From the NCBI GenBank assembly GCA_043743785.1, contig JAYTVW010000078.1, positions 1 through 61,038 on the forward strand: DNA of 61,038 bases. Reading direction: 5' to 3'. Positions 31,544 through 42,535 of this stretch are shown here, piece by piece (position 1 is the stretch's first letter; every line of letters starts with the position of its first letter). The stretch is from JAQTNA01 sp043743785. GTDB taxonomy: Bacteria > Pseudomonadota > Gammaproteobacteria > Burkholderiales > Rhodocyclaceae. The notes below the pieces were generated by a model, which saw nothing but the letters and a program-made list of their open reading frames with translations, was not told the origin of the DNA and searched no databases. Both the position numbers and the translations under genes were made by a program.

Positions 31544-31574
31544 AAAAACGCCGCGCTTGTGCCGCGGCGTTTTT
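31544..31574. terminator. Bidirectional terminator after pckG
   Basis: A perfect 12-bp stem (31544-31555 with 31563-31574) has an A run on one side and a T run on the other, AAAAACGCCGCG against CGCGGCGTTTTT, with a seven-base loop. It ends the minus-strand pckG transcript (stop at 31614-31616) and could stop plus-strand reading too. Confidence 0.85.
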
Positions 31575-31613
31575 CGTGGTGCGGCGTGCCGGGCACGCCG
31601 TTGCCGATCCTGC

Positions 31614-33458
31614 TTAGTCGATGTCGGCCAGGGACAGTTGCAGCAGTTCGCGCTTGAGCACGAATTCCCGCGGCAGACGATCCTTCAGCTTTTCGAACAG
31701 CTCGTTGTGGGATTCGAGCTCGGTGCGCCACATGTCCGTGTCCACCTTGGTCAGGGCGTCGAACTCGGTCTTGGTGACGTCGGTGCCGGTCCAGTCGATG
31801 TCCTCGAACTTCGGCATCCAGCCCAGGGCGGTTTGCGTTGCGCCGACCTTGCCGGAGACGCGATCCACGATCCACTTCAGGACGCGCATGTTGTCGCCGA
31901 AGCCCGGCCACATGAAGTCGCCGTTTTCGTCCATGCGGAACCAGTTGACGCTGTAGATCGCCGGGGGATTTTCCACCACGCGGCCCATGCGCAGCCAGTG
32001 GTTGAAGTAGTCACCCATGTGGTAGCCGCAGAAGGGCAGCATGGCGAACGGATCGCGACGGACCACGCCTTGCGCGCCGAAGGCGGCAGCGGTGGTTTCG
32101 GAGCCCAGGGTGGCTGCGGTGTAGACACCGAAGTTCCAGTTGAAGGATTCGAACACCAGGGGCACGGTGGTGGCGCGACGGCCGCCGAAGATGAAGGCGG
32201 AGATGGGCACGCCGGCCTGGGCTTCCCAGTTCTCGTCGAGGGACGGGCACTGGCTGGCGGGGGCGGTGAAACGGGAGTTGGCGTGGGCGGCCTTCTTGCC
32301 GGCCTTGCCGTCTTCCGGTGTCCAGTCCTTGCCTTGCCAGTCGATCAGGTGGGCCGGCGCTTCCTTGGTCATGCCTTCCCACCACACGTCGCCGTCGTCC
32401 GTCAGGGCCACGTTGGTGAAGATCACGTTGGAGTGCAGCGTGGCCAGGGCATTGAAGTTGGACTTTTCGGAGGTGCCGGGGGCAACACCGAAGAAACCGG
32501 CTTCCGGGTTGATGGCGTACATGCGGCCGTCGGGACCGGGCTTGATCCAGGCGATATCGTCGCCGACGGTGGTAACCTTCCAGCCGTCGAAGGACTTGGG
32601 CGGGATCAGCATGGCGAAGTTGGTCTTGCCGCAGGCAGACGGGAAGGCGGCGGCAACGTACTTCTTGTCGCCGTCCGGGCTTTCCACACCCAGGATCAGC
32701 ATGTGCTCGGCCAGCCAGCCTTCTTCCCGGGCCATGTTGGAGGCGATGCGCAGGGCAAAGCACTTCTTGCCCAGCAGCGCGTTGCCGCCGTAGCCAGAGC
32801 CGTAGGACCAGATTTCACGGGTTTCCGGGAAATGCACGATGTACTTGGTGCTGGGGTTGCAGGGCCAGCGCATGTCTTGCTGACCGGGTTCCAGGGGTGC
32901 GCCCACGGTGTGCAGGCAGGGCACGAAATCGCCATCTTCACCCAACTGGTCGATCACTTTGCGACCCATGCGGGTCATGATCTTCATGTTGGTGACGACA
33001 TAGGCGGAGTCGGAAATTTCCACGCCGATGTGGGCGATGGGAGAGCCGATGGGACCCATGCTGAAGGGGATCACGTACATCGTGCGGCCCTTCATGCAAG
33101 CGCTGAACAGACCCTTCAGGGTCTCCTTCATCTTGGCCGGTTCTTCCCAATTGTTGTTGGGGCCGGCGTCGTCCTTGTTGGCGGAACAGATGTAGGTGCG
33201 GTCTTCCACGCGGGCCACGTCGGAGGGGTCCGACCAGGCCAGGAAGCTGTTCGGCCGCTTTTCGGGGTTCAGTTTGATCAGGCTGCCCGCGTCCACCATT
33301 TCCTGGCAGAGACGGCTGTATTCCTCTTCGGAACCGTCAGCCCATACCACGCGATCAGGCTGGGTCAGGGCAGCAATCTCGGCCACCCAGGTCTTGAGGC
33401 GGGTGTTCTTGACGTATTCGGGGGCCGCGAAGGCGGCTTCGGCTAGGCGCTGGTTCAT
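31614..33458 (-). CDS. pckG: Phosphoenolpyruvate carboxykinase (GTP)
   Basis: It converts oxaloacetate plus GTP to phosphoenolpyruvate, or the reverse. The GTP-type signature is FPSACGKTN with reactive cysteine C276 and P-loop K278. Other family blocks: GSGYGGNALLGKKCFALRIA, WIKPGPDGRMYAINPEAGFFGV, IFGGRRATTVPLV (GTP-specific) and FGDNMRVLKWI near the end. At 614 aa it has the usual length. GGAGACAC gives a strong ribosome site. It is transcribed away from maeB across a 405-bp shared control region, so the two PEP/malate/pyruvate enzymes may be co-regulated. Confidence 0.96.
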   Translation of the reverse strand: MNQRLAEAAFAAPEYVKNTRLKTWVAEIAALTQPDRVVWADGSEEEYSRLCQEMVDAGSLIKLNPEKRPNSFLAWSDPSDVARVEDRTYICSANKDDAGPNNNWEEPAKMKETLKGLFSACMKGRTMYVIPFSMGPIGSPIAHIGVEISDSAYVVTNMKIMTRMGRKVIDQLGEDGDFVPCLHTVGAPLEPGQQDMRWPCNPSTKYIVHFPETREIWSYGSGYGGNALLGKKCFALRIASNMAREEGWLAEHMLILGVESPDGDKKYVAAAFPSACGKTNFAMLIPPKSFDGWKVTTVGDDIAWIKPGPDGRMYAINPEAGFFGVAPGTSEKSNFNALATLHSNVIFTNVALTDDGDVWWEGMTKEAPAHLIDWQGKDWTPEDGKAGKKAAHANSRFTAPASQCPSLDENWEAQAGVPISAFIFGGRRATTVPLVFESFNWNFGVYTAATLGSETTAAAFGAQGVVRRDPFAMLPFCGYHMGDYFNHWLRMGRVVENPPAIYSVNWFRMDENGDFMWPGFGDNMRVLKWIVDRVSGKVGATQTALGWMPKFEDIDWTGTDVTKTEFDALTKVDTDMWRTELESHNELFEKLKDRLPREFVLKRELLQLSLADID

Positions 33459-33863
33459 GCGTGTGTCTCCAAAAAAAAACGGACTTTCAAAAGGTGCCGG
33501 ATGGCCGTTGATCTCTTGGATGTCGGCTGTCCGAACCGCAGCAGTAGCGGCGATCGTTCTTGGTGCAGGACGCGGGGCTAGAGGCGGAGGTCGTGGATCG
33601 CGGGTAGGGATCTTTAAGGAATCCCATAATTATGCCACAGCCCGCCATGGGGACGTAAGCACACAGGAGGCATAATTGCCATGTCCCGTTGTGGAAAGCC
33701 GCAGTGCCCAGGTAGCCCATGATGAACTTACAATTGTCAAACAAGCGCCGTAAGCTTTCGGCAAGCTCTATAATTTATAATTATGGCGCCAAAAAATCAA
33801 GATTCCGGAGGTCTAGCGCCTCCTTGCATCGCATAATCGGGATATCCCGGGAGACCAAGTTTC
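33459..33863. promoter_or_regulatory. Divergent control region between pckG and maeB
   Basis: No gene is supported here. The maeB-side end is AT-rich with TATAAT at 33769-33774 and again at 33776-33781, good -10 candidates without an obvious -35 box. On the pckG side the minus strand has CATAAT near 33630 with a TTACGT about 18 bases upstream, again only weakly matching a promoter. CATAATTATG at that site is partly symmetric. Regulator sites are possible but not identified. Confidence 0.4.
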
Positions 33864-36134
<2,271 letters not shown>

Positions 36135-36140
36135 GGCAAG

Positions 36141-36222
36141 CAGGATTCAGGATTTGGGATTCAGGCCTCATGCCGCCGCCGAAGGCGGCGCATGCTTTCC
36201 TGAATCCTGAACCTGAATCCTG
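36141..36222. repeat. Intergenic inverted repeat downstream of maeB
   Basis: The left arm 36141-36165 is made of CAGGATTCAGGATT-type units and the right arm 36199-36222 is its near complement (CCTGAATCCTG units). An inner GCCGCC/GGCGGC stem lies at 36172-36189. There is no T run, so it is more like a REP/palindromic element than a terminator, though the hairpin could protect the maeB transcript end. The remaining stretch to 36592 shows only weak promoter-like boxes (TTGGCT 36368, TAAACT 36391). Confidence 0.6.
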
Positions 36223-36592
36223 ATTGCCATCTGGCGATGCAAAAATTGCTTGGCGCCACCCGTCTACGCAGGGATTATTTCGCCCCTTCTTCACGATTTC
36301 GTTGATACTCGCACAAGCGTCTTCAAGACAAACCTGTATTGCCATGATTGGAATGCACTATTTCTGATTGGCTTGGCGCCTTCAAGCGGCTAAACTACGC
36401 ACTGTTTTTGGATTTCCACCCGGATTTGGCTGATGTAGCGCCGCATGGGTGGATTCCGCAGCATTTTCGAAAATGCATAGGCGTACGCACATGGGGCTAG
36501 CCCCGCTGCCACTTCCCCGATACTGTCTCTCTGATCAAGGCTTGCCGAAGATGCGTAATGTCCCTGGTTTGATGAGACCAACAGGAAAAATC

Positions 36593-37597
36593 ATGAAAAT
36601 CCGCACCTCACTCCTGGTGCTGGTGATGGCCGCCCTGGCGCTGCCGGCAGGGGAGGCCCTCGCCGCACACAAGCACCACAAGGAACACAAGGCCAAGCAC
36701 CGGGTTGTCAAACACTCCATCAGTTCCGCCGCCAGGAAGGCCGCTGCCCGCACCCATCATCTGGCCAAGGCCGAAAGCCTGAATTATGCGGACGTGGCCA
36801 CGGGCAAGTTGCGCCTGCTGTCCAATGCCGTGGTGGTGCAGGACCAGGTTTCCGGCACCATGCTGTTCGAGAAGAATTCCGAAGCCGTCCTGCCCATCGC
36901 CTCCATCACCAAGCTGATGACGGCCATGGTCACCCTGGACGGCCATCAGAGCCTGAAGGATGAGGTGTCTATCGGCGACGATGACGTGGACACCGTGCGC
37001 CGCAGCACTTCCCATGTGCCTGTGGGGACCGTGTTGAGCCGGGAGCACGCCATGCGCCTGGCCCTGATGTCTTCCGAGAACCGGGCCGCCCACACCTTGG
37101 CGCGGCATTTTCCCGGCGGCACCGCGGCCTTCGTCACGGCGATGAATGTGAAAGCCCAGGCCCTGGGCCTGAAGGACACGAAGTTCTTCGACCCCACCGG
37201 CCTCAATTCCGGCAATGTCTCCAGTGCCCGGGATCTGGCGAAAATGGTGGCGGCGGCCTCCACCTATCCGCTCATCCGGGAATTCACCACCACCGCCGAA
37301 TATCCGGTGGCGCTGGGCCACCACATGCGCACCTTCCACAACACCAATGCGCTGGTGCGCGGCGGTACCTGGGAAATCGGCGTGTCCAAGACCGGCTTCA
37401 TCAACGAGTCCGGCAAGTGCCTGGTGATGCAGGCCTGGTTCAACAACAAGCCCACCATCATCGTGCTGCTGGATTCCATGGGCAAGATGACCCGCGTTGC
37501 CGATGCCCAGCGCATCAAGAAGTGGATCGAAGCCAATGGCGGCAAGGTCGCCAAGGTCGCCATGGTCAAACCGCTGAACGGCGCCAAGCCGGGCTGA
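36593..37597 (+). CDS. pbpG: D-alanyl-D-alanine endopeptidase (PBP7-type, peptidase S11)
   Basis: A periplasmic enzyme that cuts peptidoglycan cross-links. The signal peptide spans residues 1-24 (MKIRTSLLVLVMAALALPAG start), then comes a His/Lys-rich spacer (26-60). Catalytic motifs: SITK (S104, K107), SEN (S161-N163) and KTG (K266-G268). I start at ATG 36593 because AGGAAAAATC precedes it and a proper signal peptide follows, while longer upstream frames have none. 334 aa is close to E. coli PbpG. A clear terminator follows at 37616. Confidence 0.93.
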   Translation: MKIRTSLLVLVMAALALPAGEALAAHKHHKEHKAKHRVVKHSISSAARKAAARTHHLAKAESLNYADVATGKLRLLSNAVVVQDQVSGTMLFEKNSEAVLPIASITKLMTAMVTLDGHQSLKDEVSIGDDDVDTVRRSTSHVPVGTVLSREHAMRLALMSSENRAAHTLARHFPGGTAAFVTAMNVKAQALGLKDTKFFDPTGLNSGNVSSARDLAKMVAAASTYPLIREFTTTAEYPVALGHHMRTFHNTNALVRGGTWEIGVSKTGFINESGKCLVMQAWFNNKPTIIVLLDSMGKMTRVADAQRIKKWIEANGGKVAKVAMVKPLNGAKPG

Positions 37598-37615
37598 TGT
37601 TTCTGCACCGGGATT

Positions 37616-37643
37616 AAAAAAGGGCGCCCGTGGCGCCCTTTTT
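37616..37643 (+). terminator. Terminator after pbpG
   Basis: GGGCGCC (37622-37628) and GGCGCCC (37632-37638) form a perfect stem with loop CGT, flanked by an A run upstream and TTTTT downstream, so it may also stop minus-strand transcripts. Confidence 0.85.
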
Positions 37644-37660
37644 CATTGTACGAAAAATAG

Positions 37661-37796
37661 TTTGAAACGCCGAGGCGCAGAGGCGCCGAGAAATGGACCA
37701 CATGGAAGCGCTGCTTGCCTCACCGAACTGGTGCGGTCCGTTACGCGAGATTTACTTGTATTTCCTCTGCGTCTCGGCGCCTCGGCGTTTAGTAAA
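37661..37796. repeat. Dispersed intergenic inverted repeat, copy A
   Basis: The left arm 37661-37693 (AAACGCCGAGGCGCAGAGGC type) and right arm 37761-37796 (CTCTGCGTCTCGGCGCC type) are near complements with about 67 bases between. The same kind of arms occurs at 54617-54731, so this is a dispersed element, seen often between genes in this bacterial group. Confidence 0.7.
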
Positions 37797-37825
37797 CTGC
37801 TTTCTCAGGTTGATGCGGCAATGGC

Positions 37826-38635
37826 TTACGAGCCGCGCACGACGTAGCCCATGGCCCGGGAGATATCGTCTGCGGTGCGCTTCACCATCAGCGCCCGCTC
37901 CGGGTCGAAGCGTTCGGAGGGGGTGGACAGGGACAGACCCGCTACCAGGCTGCCTTCGTCGTCCCGGATGCCGGCGGCGACGCAGCGCACCCCGGCTTCC
38001 ACTTCCTCGATGTCGTAGGCGTAGCCGTGGCGGCGCACCTTGTCCAGTTCTTTTTCCAGGGCCGGCAGGGTGGTGAGGGAGTTGGGCGTGGCTCCCGGCA
38101 GACCCGTGCGGCGCGCGTAGTCGCGGATTTTCTGGGGACCGTCGTCCGCCAGGAACAGCTTGCCCGTGGCGGTGGTATGCAAGGGCGCCCGGGCACCGAC
38201 GATGTGCACGATGCGCACGGCGGAGCGGCCGCTGGAGGTGCGCTCCACATAGACGATTTCGTCTTCCCGGCGCATGCCCAGGTTCACGCTTTCCCCGGTT
38301 TCCCCGTGCAGGCGCTGCATGAAGGGCAGGGCGATTTCCCGAATGGACAGACGGGACTTGACGATGTTGCCCAGTTCCAGCAGGCGGATGCCCAGGCGGT
38401 AGGCGCCGCCTTCCTGCCATTCCGCGAAGCCGCTGGCGGCCATGGCCCCCAGGATGCGGTGGGCGGTGGAGGGGTGCAGGCCGGTTTCCCGGGCCAGTAG
38501 TTTCAGACTGACCGGATCGCCATGCTGAGACAGCACTTCGAGCAGGTTCGTCATGCGTTCGATGACCTGGATCGGGCCTTTTTCACCCTTGGCGTCCTGC
38601 TTGGCTACAATTTCCGACACGCAACATCTTTCCAT
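37826..38635 (-). CDS. IclR-family transcriptional regulator, 269 aa
   Basis: The N-terminal winged helix (about 20-85) includes IQVIERMTNLLEVLSQHGDP, the recognition helix GLHPSTAHRILGAMAASG and a wing. The effector domain (about 95-265) has the GARAPLHTTATGKLFLA segment and VAAGIRDDEGSLVAGLSLS typical of IclR proteins. Start is either the ATG at 38635 or a GTG at 38620 with GGAAAG seven bases upstream. It is divergent from the hydroxyacid dehydrogenase gene at 38723, so it may control it, with glyoxylate or hydroxypyruvate-type effectors (inference). Confidence 0.9.
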   Translation of the reverse strand: MERCCVSEIVAKQDAKGEKGPIQVIERMTNLLEVLSQHGDPVSLKLLARETGLHPSTAHRILGAMAASGFAEWQEGGAYRLGIRLLELGNIVKSRLSIREIALPFMQRLHGETGESVNLGMRREDEIVYVERTSSGRSAVRIVHIVGARAPLHTTATGKLFLADDGPQKIRDYARRTGLPGATPNSLTTLPALEKELDKVRRHGYAYDIEEVEAGVRCVAAGIRDDEGSLVAGLSLSTPSERFDPERALMVKRTADDISRAMGYVVRGS

Positions 38636-38722
38636 TGAACGAGAGGTGCGGCACTATACCACATTGTGAAACGCTCCCCGGCCGATGGCTAAACGGAGTG
38701 AATATTCAGGTTCGTAGCCACC

Positions 38723-39679
38723 ATGACCCATCGCATCGTATTTCTCGACCGGGATTCCGTTCCCGCCAAGCTGCCCCGGCCGGCCTTCCCCCATGAATGG
38801 CAGGCCTACGGCCAGACCACACCCGAGGAGATCGCCGAACGCCTGGCCGGCGCCACCATCGCCATCAGCAACAAAGTGCCCCTGAGGGCGGATGTTCTGG
38901 CCCGTTTGCCGGATCTGCAGATGATCGCCATTGCCGCCACCGGCAGCGACAACGTGGACCTGGACTATTGTCGTGCCCGGGGCATCGTCGTCAGTAATGT
39001 GCGGGGCTACGCGGGGCGAACGGTGCCGGAACATGTCATGACTCTGATGCTGGTGCTGCGAAGGAATCTCCTGGCCTACCGGGCCGACATCCGGGGCGGG
39101 CGCTGGCAGCGCTCAAAGCATTTCTGTTTCGCCGATCACCCCATCCGGGACCTGGCCGGTAGCACCCTGGCCATCGTCGGCAGCGGCGCTTTGGGGCAGG
39201 GGGTGGCGGCCCTGGCGCGGGCTTTTGGCATGCACGTGTTCCAGGTGGAGCGTAAGGGCGCGCTTGAGGTCCGGCCGGGCTTCCTGTCTTTTGCCGAGGC
39301 GCTGGCCCAGGCCGATGTGATTTCTCTGCATTGCCCCCTGACCCCGGAAACCCGCCAACTCATCGGCGCGCCAGAACTGGCGTTGATGAAACCGGGTGCC
39401 CTGCTCATCAACACTGCCCGGGGTGCCCTGGTGGATGAGGCAGCCCTGGCCTCAGCGCTGCGGGCGGGGCGTATCGGTGCCGGCCTGGATGTGCTGTCGA
39501 AGGAACCGCCGGACGCCGGCAATCCCCTCTTGGCGCCGGACCTGCTGGAGCTGCCCAACGTCATCCTGACGCCCCACGTGGCCTGGGCCAGCGGCAAGGC
39601 CGTGGCGGATCTGGCCCGGCAACTGATCGACAATATTGAAGCCTTCGAAGCCGGCCAGCCGAGGAATGTGCTCACCTGA
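38723..39679 (+). CDS. D-2-hydroxyacid dehydrogenase (hydroxypyruvate/glyoxylate reductase-like), 318 aa
   Basis: It reduces 2-oxo acids such as hydroxypyruvate with NAD(P)H. The Rossmann part has GSGALGQG (about 152-159), with catalytic residues R in NTARGALVDE (about 233), E in SKEPPDAGNP (about 262) and H in LTPHVAWAS (about 287). The N-terminus has the ATGSDNVDLDYCRARGI segment close to glycerate dehydrogenase HprA. A single gene divergent from an IclR regulator. The exact substrate cannot be told from sequence alone. Confidence 0.88.
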   Translation: MTHRIVFLDRDSVPAKLPRPAFPHEWQAYGQTTPEEIAERLAGATIAISNKVPLRADVLARLPDLQMIAIAATGSDNVDLDYCRARGIVVSNVRGYAGRTVPEHVMTLMLVLRRNLLAYRADIRGGRWQRSKHFCFADHPIRDLAGSTLAIVGSGALGQGVAALARAFGMHVFQVERKGALEVRPGFLSFAEALAQADVISLHCPLTPETRQLIGAPELALMKPGALLINTARGALVDEAALASALRAGRIGAGLDVLSKEPPDAGNPLLAPDLLELPNVILTPHVAWASGKAVADLARQLIDNIEAFEAGQPRNVLT

Positions 39680-39685
39680 AGTTTT

Positions 39686-40738
39686 TTACACCGTCAAGTC
39701 GATCTGCTGCAGGGTGCCGGTGCTGCCGTTTTCATTCACGTACATGCCGCTGGCCTTGACGGCGCCAAGAGACTGGTTGGCATCGTTCTTCAGTTCAAAA
39801 GGTGTGGCCTGGTTGCCCAGGAAGAGAGCGCCCACGCCCAGGGCCTTGAGGCTGGTGAGGCTGCCGCCGCCCTTGGCGTCCGGACTCCAGCCCTTCAGTT
39901 GGCTGAAAATGGGATCGTTGTCGTCGATCCAGCCATTGCCGTCCACATCGTATTTCTTCAAGTCGGCAAAGCCGTTGCCGCTGGCGGTGCCGAAGAGTTC
40001 CTTGCCGGAGTCGATCTTGCCATTGCCATTGCTGTCCAGAGCCACATAGGCGCTGCCTTGGCCGAGTTGGGCCACGTTTACGGTGTTGCCGTTGCCTTCG
40101 ATGTCGAAGGCGAAGCGGGTGTTCTGCAACTGGGCGCTGGTGCCGCCAAAGTTGATTACCAGCGGATCCTTCTTCACGCCGTCCCCGGCACGGACGCTGA
40201 TGTCGGTCTGGGCCGTGTAGGAACGGGCCATCTGCACGTCGAGCTTGAAGGCAATCGACTTGCCATCGCTGGTCTGGATGGTGCCGCTGGCCTGGAACGC
40301 TGTCTGCTCGCTTTCGCTCACCGTCTGGTGGGCGTCGTACTCGATACCGAAGCCGGCCCGCTGGCTGCTCGGGGACTGGGGCGCGCCGGTAGATACGCTG
40401 GCGCTACTTTGCTGGGCAGTCATGGACGACGCGGAAAAGAGCTTCAGCTTGTGGCCGATAAGCAATTCCACCATGCTTTTGAGCATATCCATCATGGCGT
40501 TGCCGGTGCTCGAACTGTCCTCGGAGGCGGCAGCGGGTGCGGCGGCGTCCGTCTCCTGGGCCTGGCGGGAGGCGGCGGAAATGTCCACTTGGACCGCAGC
40601 GGCCTGAGTGGTGTGGCCACGGCCTTCAAAATCGGGTCGGGTGTTGCCGACCCAGGCGCGTAGGGTTTCCGACTTCAGGACGCTGCTGCTGCTGACGTGC
40701 TGGCTGGAGAAATCCATGGTGGAAGCGGAAATTTTCAT
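39686..40738 (-). CDS. EF-hand-like calcium-binding hypothetical protein, 350 aa
   Basis: The first ~125 residues are Ser/Ala/Thr/Gln-rich and probably disordered. A beta-rich domain follows (about 125-230). Then come two dockerin/EF-hand-type loops: DSNGNGKIDSGKE (235-247) and DVDGNGWIDDND (264-275), with Asp/Asn at the metal-coordinating positions. There is no signal peptide. Similar proteins occur in many beta- and gammaproteobacteria with no proven function. Possibly a secreted or surface Ca2+-binding protein exported by a non-Sec route. Confidence 0.65.
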   Translation of the reverse strand: MKISASTMDFSSQHVSSSSVLKSETLRAWVGNTRPDFEGRGHTTQAAAVQVDISAASRQAQETDAAAPAAASEDSSSTGNAMMDMLKSMVELLIGHKLKLFSASSMTAQQSSASVSTGAPQSPSSQRAGFGIEYDAHQTVSESEQTAFQASGTIQTSDGKSIAFKLDVQMARSYTAQTDISVRAGDGVKKDPLVINFGGTSAQLQNTRFAFDIEGNGNTVNVAQLGQGSAYVALDSNGNGKIDSGKELFGTASGNGFADLKKYDVDGNGWIDDNDPIFSQLKGWSPDAKGGGSLTSLKALGVGALFLGNQATPFELKNDANQSLGAVKASGMYVNENGSTGTLQQIDLTV

Positions 40739-40880
40739 GGCTTGACCCCCCCGAAGTGTGTAGTCGGATTAACGGTAGCGCCAGCTAATGTTTTAGGGTT
40801 TTATACCCTGCATGGCGGGGCGGCCATTCCCTCCGCGCGCTCTTGGCGCTACAGTGCCGGGGTTTCCTTGGGGAGTGAAA

Positions 40881-41264
40881 ATGTCGAACGAAGCGGTAGT
40901 TGTGTTTGCCCACGGGGCGCGGGATCCGGCCTGGGCCGAACCCTTGCAGCGGATATGCACGGCCCTGCGCCAGCGGCGGCCAGGCCTCCGGGTGGAATTG
41001 GCCTTTCTGGAGCTCATGAGCCCGTCCATTGGCGAGGTTCTGGACAGCCTGGCAGCCGAAGGTGTGGCGCGGATCACCGTGGTGCCGGCCTTCATGGCTG
41101 AAGGCGGCCACCTCAAGCGCGATCTGCCGCTGCTCATTGACGCCGCACGGCAGCGCCTTCCGGGAGTGACTGTTTCGGTGGTACCGGCCATGGGCCTGAG
41201 TGAGCAGGTGATCGGGGCTATCGCCGACTATGCCGCGACGGCCTGCGATGCCCCGGGCGCCTGA
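40881..41264 (+). CDS. cbiX: CbiX/SirB-type sirohydrochlorin chelatase, short form, 127 aa
   Basis: It inserts Co2+ or Fe2+ into sirohydrochlorin for cobalamin or siroheme. The short single-domain form has the two typical histidines in VVVFAHGARDPAW (H10) and FMAEGGHLKRDLP (H76). The core VELAFLELMSPSIGEVLDSL and ITVVPAF strands match CbiX(S). I start at ATG 40881, with GGGGAGTG upstream; the frame is open further but without a ribosome site. It stands alone, with no other cobalamin genes nearby. Confidence 0.85.
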   Translation: MSNEAVVVFAHGARDPAWAEPLQRICTALRQRRPGLRVELAFLELMSPSIGEVLDSLAAEGVARITVVPAFMAEGGHLKRDLPLLIDAARQRLPGVTVSVVPAMGLSEQVIGAIADYAATACDAPGA

Positions 41265-41280
41265 ACGTTTATTTAATCGC

Positions 41281-41299
41281 GAGCGCCTTTTCGGCGCTC
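41281..41299 (+). terminator. Hairpin terminator after cbiX
   Basis: GAGCGCC (41281-41287) and GGCGCTC (41293-41299) form a perfect seven-base stem with a TTTTC loop. The following tract (CGGTTTCC) is only weakly T-rich, so termination may be partial. Confidence 0.45.
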
Positions 41300-41341
41300 C
41301 GGTTTCCTGGAAATCGCCTTATTCGAGAAGCAATATTAGTT

Positions 41342-41347
41342 TATACT
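41342..41347 (+). promoter_or_regulatory. Candidate -10 box placing the start of transcription at the adaptor ATG
   Basis: TATACT lies seven bases before the ATG at 41355, in an AT-rich tract. No ribosome site precedes the ATG, and no clear -35 box is seen. If used, the transcript would begin at or next to the start codon, i.e. a leaderless mRNA. Confidence 0.35.
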
Positions 41348-41354
41348 GATATAC

Positions 41355-42446
41355 ATGATGACCCGGATATCCTCCTTCTCTACTGGCCGCCGCCGGACTT
41401 TGTCCCTCCGCGGCCTTTTTGTAAGCCTCGCCCTTTCCGCCAGCGTGGCGGCGGCAGGCGCTCCTGCAACCCCCGCCCTGGCCACGGCCAAGGCGGAAGT
41501 CCGTGCCGTGTCCCTGTCCTGGCCGGCGGAAGCCCTGGTGGAAGCGCTCCATCAGGCCACGCTGGCGGCCCAGGTACCCGGGCGCGTCGTGGACGTGCGA
41601 GTGGATGCCGGCGACAAGGTGAAGCAGGGCCAATTGCTCATGCGCATCGACGAGCGGGAAGCAACCCAGGCGGCGGCCGGCGCTACGGCTCAGGCGGCAG
41701 CGGCGGAAGCGGACCGGGTGAATGCCCTGGCGGCCTTCGAGCGCACGAAGAATCTGTTTGCGCAGAAATTTGTCAGCCAGGCGGCTCTGGACCAAGCGGA
41801 AGCGGCCTGGAAGGCGGCCCGTGGTCGCTCCGACGCGGCAGCGGCCGGCTCGGGTCAGGCGGCCACGGCGAAAAGCTTTACCAGCGTGACGGCGCCCTTC
41901 TCCGGCATCGTCGCCCAGCGCCTGACGGAACTGGGGGAAATGGCCACGCCGGGTAAGCCGCTGTTGACCCTTTTCGAGCCGGCTGGTCTGCGGGTGGTGG
42001 CCAACATCCCCCAATACCGGGTGGCCGAGGTGAAGAAGAACCTGAAGGCCCGGGTCGAGTTTCCCGACAGTGGTCGCTGGATTGATGGCGCCAAGGTAGA
42101 GGTTCTACCCACGGCGGACAGTCAGACCCATGTGGTGCGTGTGCGCGTAACGCTGCCGGCGGACGCTGCCGGGGCTGTGCCGGGGATGTTCGCCCGGGCC
42201 CACTTCGTTATCGGCACGGCCAACAAGCTGGTGGTTTCGCAGAAGAGCATCCTGCGCCGTGGCGAAATGAGCGCGGTGTATGTGGTGGACCCCCAGGGGG
42301 CCATCGCCCTGCGTCAGGTCCGTCTTGGCGAGAACCTGGCCGGCGACCTGGTGGAAGTGCTGGCCGGCGTCGCCGCCGGTGAAAACGTCGCCCTGGACCC
42401 GATCCAGGCCGGCATCCGCCTCAAGTCTGAAGGCGCCAGGGGCTAG
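41355..42446 (+). CDS. RND efflux periplasmic adaptor (membrane fusion protein), 363 aa
   Basis: It links the inner membrane pump to an outer membrane channel. The signal peptide spans residues 1-35 (RRRTLSLRGLFVSLALSASV core). The lipoyl half VPGRVVDVRVDAGDKVKQGQ (about 74-93), an alanine-rich hairpin (about 100-165), the second lipoyl half KSFTSVTAPFSGIVAQRL and beta-barrel/MP domains (about 200-355) follow in HlyD/AcrA order. The pump gene follows after 89 bases. No outer membrane factor or regulator is adjacent. Confidence 0.9.
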   Translation: MMTRISSFSTGRRRTLSLRGLFVSLALSASVAAAGAPATPALATAKAEVRAVSLSWPAEALVEALHQATLAAQVPGRVVDVRVDAGDKVKQGQLLMRIDEREATQAAAGATAQAAAAEADRVNALAAFERTKNLFAQKFVSQAALDQAEAAWKAARGRSDAAAAGSGQAATAKSFTSVTAPFSGIVAQRLTELGEMATPGKPLLTLFEPAGLRVVANIPQYRVAEVKKNLKARVEFPDSGRWIDGAKVEVLPTADSQTHVVRVRVTLPADAAGAVPGMFARAHFVIGTANKLVVSQKSILRRGEMSAVYVVDPQGAIALRQVRLGENLAGDLVEVLAGVAAGENVALDPIQAGIRLKSEGARG

Positions 42447-42535
42447 GATTTCAGAGGGGTCAGGGGAAGGTCAGCGCGTCAAGCGCGCCTTCCACATTTC
42501 ACATTTCACGTTTCACCTTTCACGCCTCGCCAAAC

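Noticed and set aside
31557..33446. A 629-codon open frame antisense to pckG
   Set aside because: It lies entirely over the pckG coding region with shadow-like composition, and it starts inside the terminator.
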